Part shown: one piece after another, positions 60,225 through 64,000 of the stretch
Position numbering within the stretch: the first letter of the stretch is position 1
Layout: each line of letters begins with the position of its first letter
Origin: Virgibacillus ndiopensis
GTDB lineage: Bacteria > Bacillota > Bacilli > Bacillales > Amphibacillaceae
NCBI RefSeq assembly: GCF_900187325.1
Contig: NZ_FZMZ01000003.1
Location: 186,001 to 250,000, forward strand
Length of the DNA: 64,000 bases
Direction of reading: 5' to 3'
The notes under the pieces: model-generated
Told to the model about the DNA's origin: nothing
Database searches by the model: none
The model's input: the letters and a program-made list of their open reading frames with translations, nothing else
Position numbers and translations under genes: made by a program

Positions 60225-60440
60225 AAATTTTCCCTCCTCGACCTTTAACTTCCTTACAATTGATATGATACATCGAGTTTAACTCCTAGTCGTCGGCTTC
60301 ATGACTGAAATTCAAGCACAAAAAAGCCCTACTCCTAAAGTAGAACTTCTACGACTCTGGACTGATTTAATGCATTATTTAACACATTACCTTGACTGTC
60401 ATAGTATTATATTGTATATTATTCGCAAGGAGATGATGAT

Positions 60441-60770
60441 TTGGTTCAAGGAAAACTGTCGTCTGACCTGCTTCGCGGGCATACCGACACAATGATTTTA
60501 AAACTCCTACTTAGTGGAGATAAATATGGATATCAAATTACCAAACTAATTTTCGCGAATTCAGGTGAAACTTACGAATTAAAGGAAGCAACAATGTACT
60601 CAAGTCTAAAACGTTTAGAAAAGGAAAAAAAGATTAGTTCCTATTGGGGTGACGCTAATCAAGGTGGACGAAGAAAATATTACAAGATTACCTCAATTGG
60701 CGAACAAGCATATAAACAAAATAAAGAAAACTGGGAGCTAGCCAAGTTAATTCTTGAACAGCTCCTGTAG
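60441..60770 (+). CDS. PadR family transcriptional regulator (copy 3)
   Basis: 109 aa from a TTG with AAGGAG 8 nt upstream. LLRGHTDTMILKLLLSGDKYGYQITKLI, EATMYSSLKRLEKEKKI and GGRRKYYKITSIG are the PadR winged helix. Closest in size and motif to copy 1 (15 kb). First gene of an operon with a HAAS-pentapeptide fusion and a tiny membrane protein. The preceding 60225-60440 holds its promoter and nothing else I recognise. Confidence 0.88.
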   Translation: MVQGKLSSDLLRGHTDTMILKLLLSGDKYGYQITKLIFANSGETYELKEATMYSSLKRLEKEKKISSYWGDANQGGRRKYYKITSIGEQAYKQNKENWELAKLILEQLL

Positions 60771-60787
60771 GGAAGGAAAGTTGAAAC

Positions 60788-61519
60788 ATGAATGAACAAT
60801 TAAAGGCATATGTCCACACTATTTTCGCACCTTATCAACATGTAAAAAGTGCAAATGAGCTTGAAGAAGAACTGTTGCAAAATTTACTTGAGAAATATAA
60901 TGACCATAAACAAAATGGTTACAATGATCAAGAGGCTTATCAAATGTCCATTGAATCGATCGGGGATGTATCAGAGCTTATTGACACACTTAATCTTCCA
61001 TACGATGAGCTCGAGCGGACAATTCAAATGAATTTCTCGAAACAACGATTAACAGAATCCGATTTCCAATCCGTTTCGGTTCACGATAGCAAATTCAATT
61101 ATAGCAATTTAAGACGCTCCAATTTCAGTAATTCAGATTTGAAAAACAGCACATTTAAAGGAAGTAACTTAACGGAATGTATATTTGAAAACGTAAATTT
61201 GACAAAAGCGCTATTTAGTAACTCAAATCTAAACAAAGCTACCTTTAATAATTGCATTTATAATAGGACTCACTTTAAAAGATGTAATTTATCTTGTCTG
61301 ATTTTTGACGGTGAAACGTTTAATCAAACTATTTTTGAAAGTTCAACATTAAAAAGGACTTCATTTAGAAATACAACATTGAAAAATGTCCAATTCCGAG
61401 CAAACGATTTAAAAAAGGCTGACTTTAATGGATCAACAATGGATCAACTAACGTATAACTTTCTGAAGGGTTCTGATGTTGACCTCAGCAATGTAACAAT
61501 ACGTAAAGGGGGAAGATAA
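60788..61519 (+). CDS. HAAS-type domain fused to pentapeptide repeats
   Basis: 243 aa. Residues 1-80 are the PadR-associated helical domain (NEQLKAYVHTIFAPYQHVKS, EEELLQNLLEKYNDHK, SIGDVSELIDTLNLP). Residues about 90-235 are some 27 pentapeptide units of the A(N/D)LXX type (FNYSNLRRSNFSNSDLKNST and on), forming a right-handed quadrilateral helix. No membrane helix. Pentapeptide proteins such as Qnr and MfpA bind gyrase as DNA mimics; whether this one does is unknown. The usual PadR/HAAS partner is a membrane protein, so this fusion is unusual. Confidence 0.8.
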   Translation: MNEQLKAYVHTIFAPYQHVKSANELEEELLQNLLEKYNDHKQNGYNDQEAYQMSIESIGDVSELIDTLNLPYDELERTIQMNFSKQRLTESDFQSVSVHDSKFNYSNLRRSNFSNSDLKNSTFKGSNLTECIFENVNLTKALFSNSNLNKATFNNCIYNRTHFKRCNLSCLIFDGETFNQTIFESSTLKRTSFRNTTLKNVQFRANDLKKADFNGSTMDQLTYNFLKGSDVDLSNVTIRKGGR

Positions 61520-61521
61520 AA

Positions 61522-61620
61522 ATGAGTTTACCAACAGCACTAGTCGTATGTACTGCAATCATTTGTGTGACTGTGTTTATAACAGTTGTGACCGTTAAAG
61601 GTATGAGTATGGGGGACTAA
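61522..61620 (+). CDS. 32-residue single-helix membrane peptide
   Basis: ATG at 61522 with GGGGGAAG upstream, 2 nt after the HAAS-pentapeptide stop. The product is one hydrophobic helix (LVVCTAIICVTVFITVVTV) with a short KGMSMGD tail. It may give the soluble HAAS protein a membrane partner. Its operon position and ribosome binding site support it; no homolog known to me. Confidence 0.6.
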   Translation: MSLPTALVVCTAIICVTVFITVVTVKGMSMGD

Positions 61621-61623
61621 TAG

Positions 61624-61672
61624 GATGTGGCCAATGATAGACTGTAAATGTTTCTCATTGGCTTTTTACTTT
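61624..61672. terminator. Terminator after the third PadR operon
   Basis: GCCAATGA and TCATTGGC pair and are followed by TTTTTACTTTTT. Also placed to serve the convergent MerR gene. Confidence 0.85.
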
Positions 61673-62361
61673 TTAATAAACGTACACAACCTATATAAAT
61701 AATGTAGTCCTCGAAGCTGTTCGACAATTAAGTTATCCATGTGAATTAAAGAGTCTCTCGCAATTTTTATAGCATGTTCTATATTATTTTGATCGACTTC
61801 TTCTAAAACCTCACGGACAATATCAAGTGAATACACAGCTAAACGGAGAGTACGAATAATTAATAGTTTGTGAACATCAGCATGACTGTATTTCCTATAC
61901 CCACTTTCCAAGTCACGATGTGGTTCGATCAACCCTTCTTTCTCCCAGTGCCTCAGAGTTGAGCTTGCTACATCAATCTCTTTAGCCACTTCCCCAATTG
62001 AATACCATCCCTTATTATTTTTGGCGGAAAAGCGTTCAAGTCCCTCATTCTCTAGTACTTGAAGTGCCTTCTCAACCTTACGTCTTTCTTTAGACAATTG
62101 TACCTGATCATCATTAACAAGCCAGAGTGCATCCGTCACTTTATTTTCTTGTATTAAAGGCATAATTTTACGAACAAGATCCATACCAAACCCGCTATTC
62201 ATTGCCCGAATACAATCAAAATAGGCCACATGCTCTTCAGTATAAATTCGATATCCATTTTTCGCACGCTCGGCTTCCGGAACGATCCCCCATGACTCAT
62301 AATGCCGTAAAGCACTTGTGCTAATATTTAATTTCCGAGCAATATCAATCGGTTTAACCAT
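61666..62361 (-). CDS. Regulator with two MerR-type DNA-binding domains
   Basis: 231 aa from the ATG at 62361 (AGGTG 9 nt upstream; GTG 12 nt earlier is the alternative). Two complete MerR winged helices occur in one chain: about 1-68 (DIARKLNISTSALRHYESWG, NGYRIYTEEHV) and about 120-190 (SIGEVAKEIDVASSTLRHWE, SGYRKYSHADV), each followed by helical segments. Most MerR proteins have one such domain and dimerise; this one may bind DNA as a pseudo-dimer. Divergent from a UvrA-like resistance ABC gene, its likely target. Confidence 0.85.
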   Translation of the reverse strand: MVKPIDIARKLNISTSALRHYESWGIVPEAERAKNGYRIYTEEHVAYFDCIRAMNSGFGMDLVRKIMPLIQENKVTDALWLVNDDQVQLSKERRKVEKALQVLENEGLERFSAKNNKGWYSIGEVAKEIDVASSTLRHWEKEGLIEPHRDLESGYRKYSHADVHKLLIIRTLRLAVYSLDIVREVLEEVDQNNIEHAIKIARDSLIHMDNLIVEQLRGLHYLYRLCTFIKK

Positions 62362-62381
62362 TATAAAATTCACCTCTATAA

Positions 62382-62414
62382 TACTTTAAAACATTATCAA
62401 AAAACTTTAAAGTA
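62382..62414. promoter_or_regulatory. Operator-like inverted repeat between tandem-MerR and UvrA-like genes
   Basis: TACTTTAAA and TTTAAAGTA are perfect 9-bp arms 15 bp apart, 21 bp upstream of the MerR start. Probable site for autoregulation or control of the divergent gene. Confidence 0.6.
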
Positions 62415-62538
62415 CCATGACGGATTTTTTCCTTAGGTATACCATAATCACAAAGTTTCTTTTTATGAACCTTTGTTCTTGCATTAATGTTATACAATTA
62501 ACTTATAAACAAACTATTTGATAAAGGAGGAATTAAAC

Positions 62539-64000
62539 ATGAAGGATAAAATCATAATCAAAGGTGCACGTGAAAACAATTTAAAAAATATTACACTTTC
62601 GGTTCCCAAGCATAAGCTAGTCGTATTGACCGGACCATCTGGATCTGGAAAATCGACATTGGCGATGGATACGTTGCAAAGAGAAAGCCAAAGGCAATAT
62701 ATGGAGTCAATGGGGATGGCAACAGATGGTTTCAGTAAACCAAAAGTTGATTCTATGGTTGGCTTATCCCCCTCTATTAGTGTCGGTCAGCATGTTACAA
62801 ATCGAAACCCACGGTCAACAGTTGGAACCATATCGGATATGTACACGTATTTACGATTGATTTATGAAAAACTTGGAGAACGTATTTGTCCTAACTGCCA
62901 GAGTACAATTCAACCTACCTTTGAAAAGGGAGAAGACCTAGATTCAACTGACTATAAACAATATATTCACTGTCCAAATTGTCACCAACGTTTAGAAAAA
63001 CTAACACGTTCACACTTTTCGTATAATACGCTAGAAGGTGCGTGCCCAACGTGTGGTGGTCTTGGCAATGTGGTTGACATTCATTTAGAATCTGTGTTCA
63101 AAGAAGAATTAAGTCTAAAAGAAGGCTGTGTTACGATTGGCATTTGGAACGGATCGTACGGTGACTACCAAAGGAATATTTTAAAAGTGGCTTCTGATTA
63201 CTACGGAATTCCGTTCGATGAAAATCTTCCTTTAAAACATTTCGATGATGTGCAGCGAGACTTATTATATTACGGTGTGGAAAGCAAAATCTTTTCATCC
63301 CATTTTCCAGATGTAAAACCTCCTAAAACTGTTGGGAAAGGTAAGTTTGAAGGAATTCTTACAGGGATGTGGAGAAGATACAAAGAAAAGAATGGGAATT
63401 CCGGTGAAACGGCTTATTTCTATTCCCAACCATGTCCCGATTGTAACGGTAATCGGCTTAAAATGGAGAGTAGAGAAGTACTAGTAGCGGGAACCCCAAT
63501 AACAGATGTTTCAACCTTATCTATCGAAGCCATGTATTCTTGGTTAATGGAGCTTCAACAGTCACTTACGTCTGAAGATTTAGTGGTTGTTGAAACGTTT
63601 TTACTTGATTTAATTTCAAAAGTAACACGAATTATCCATGTAGGATTAGGATATTTGTCACTCGACAGACAGACCATAACACTTTCTGGAGGGGAAGCAC
63701 AGCGCCTACGGCTAGCATCCATTCTTGGTTCAGGGCTAACAGGAGTTCTCTATATTCTCGATGAACCAACGTTAGGACTACATCCAAAAGATACAAAAGG
63801 ATTAGTAACAATTATGAAGCAGCTTAGAGACTTGGGAAATACAATTCTTATTATTGAGCATGATTTGGATGTGATGAAAGAGGCGGATTATATTATTGAC
63901 ATAGGGCCTGGTGCAGGAGTGCATGGAGGGACTGTAGTTGGTGAAGGTACATTGTCTGAGTTAATGAAACAAGAGCAGTCTATCACGGGATCGTTTTTAA
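62539..64000 (+). CDS. UvrA-like ABC ATPase of the drug-resistance type (3' end outside window)
   Basis: 487 codons visible, open at the edge. AAAGGAGG lies before the ATG. Domains: first Walker A TGPSGSGKSTLAMDTL (near residue 31), zinc motifs CPNC...CPNC and CPTCGG, CPDCNGNRL, the ABC signature TLSGGEAQRLRLAS, and Walker B LYILDEPTLGLHP. It resembles UvrA2/DrrC-class proteins that protect against DNA-binding drugs, rather than housekeeping UvrA, which is normally beside uvrB. The neighbouring tandem-MerR gene supports a drug-inducible role. Confidence 0.88.
   Translation, partial: MKDKIIIKGARENNLKNITLSVPKHKLVVLTGPSGSGKSTLAMDTLQRESQRQYMESMGMATDGFSKPKVDSMVGLSPSISVGQHVTNRNPRSTVGTISDMYTYLRLIYEKLGERICPNCQSTIQPTFEKGEDLDSTDYKQYIHCPNCHQRLEKLTRSHFSYNTLEGACPTCGGLGNVVDIHLESVFKEELSLKEGCVTIGIWNGSYGDYQRNILKVASDYYGIPFDENLPLKHFDDVQRDLLYYGVESKIFSSHFPDVKPPKTVGKGKFEGILTGMWRRYKEKNGNSGETAYFYSQPCPDCNGNRLKMESREVLVAGTPITDVSTLSIEAMYSWLMELQQSLTSEDLVVVETFLLDLISKVTRIIHVGLGYLSLDRQTITLSGGEAQRLRLASILGSGLTGVLYILDEPTLGLHPKDTKGLVTIMKQLRDLGNTILIIEHDLDVMKEADYIIDIGPGAGVHGGTVVGEGTLSELMKQEQSITGSFL

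Noticed and set aside
60301-60495. Plus-strand ORF of 64 codons before padR copy 3
   Set aside because: Overlaps the start of padR in another frame, with no ribosome binding site or recognisable sequence.
1-64000. CRISPR array or prophage
   Set aside because: No regularly spaced repeats of 24-40 bp, no cas, integrase, capsid or terminase-like frames were seen.

Overview
The window is a low-GC chromosomal segment from an endospore-forming Firmicute. The best fit is a Bacillaceae genus of the Oceanobacillus/Virgibacillus type. Reasons: strong AGGAGG-type ribosome binding sites with many TTG and GTG starts, B. subtilis-like families (AprX, CwlC, YhcR, YpgR, TmrB, YisP, MhqR/MhqD, YkoY/TerC), and LysM-GH18 spore-cortex-type enzymes. 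I see no phage, no transposase, no CRISPR array and no rRNA. The species cannot be fixed from the sequence alone.

Layout. 1-5.3 kb (minus strand): a secreted YhcR-like nuclease/nucleotidase running off the left edge, the protease AprX, and two cell-wall lytic enzymes. 5.4-9.1 kb: a lone tRNA-Ala, a LemA/DUF3137 pair and a POT peptide transporter. 9.2-12.2 kb: a MerR-TipAS regulator and an LmrB-like drug exporter behind a long leader. 12.2-20 kb: small membrane and secreted proteins, a PadR/HAAS operon, a two-component system, DinB and YisP. 20-29 kb: an AI-2E-type permease, a TrmB regulator with an MFS pump, a chemoreceptor next to a gene relic, and hom-thrC-thrB. 29-36.5 kb: DUF4064, a GntR/DUF1648/methyltransferase operon, a second copy of the MFS pump and a LytTR/DUF3021 pair. 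36.7-39.3 kb: a macrolide phosphotransferase and HflX behind another long leader. 39.4-48.5 kb: hydrolases, YpgR, MhqR/MhqD, GNATs, a second PadR/HAAS pair, YqxD, TmrB and a thioesterase downstream of a cobalamin riboswitch. 48.9-57.8 kb: an ArsR-DUF2087/MFS operon, metallo-hydrolase, GNAT, VOC, a LysM-GH18 enzyme, an aldehyde dehydrogenase and AlsS. 57.9-64 kb: a CDGSH protein, DUF3891, a Mn-riboswitch-TerC unit, a third PadR/HAAS operon with a pentapeptide-repeat fusion, and a tandem-MerR regulator divergent from a UvrA-like ABC protein that runs off the right edge.

The most interesting system is a pair of matching leaders upstream of genes for ribosome-targeting antibiotic defence. The leader of the LmrB-like exporter (about 11.87-12.14 kb) and that of hflX-mph (about 38.98-39.33 kb) share one architecture. 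Each has a ribosome binding site and a 13-codon leader ORF. The end of that ORF can form an antiterminator-like hairpin. Then come a nearly identical 39-nt core and two more intrinsic terminators, the last just before the structural gene. This is what ribosome-mediated transcription attenuation by translation inhibitors would look like. It would join ribosome splitting (HflX), drug inactivation (Mph) and efflux under one kind of sensor.

A second theme is a non-coding repeat family of about 300-440 bp with imperfect terminal inverted repeats, present in at least five full copies and one half copy, always between genes. A third is three PadR + HAAS-domain pairs with unrelated membrane or repeat effectors. 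Other points are an apparently orphan cobalamin riboswitch, two genes that seem to use non-standard start codons (CTG and ATA), and several very long perfect operator palindromes.
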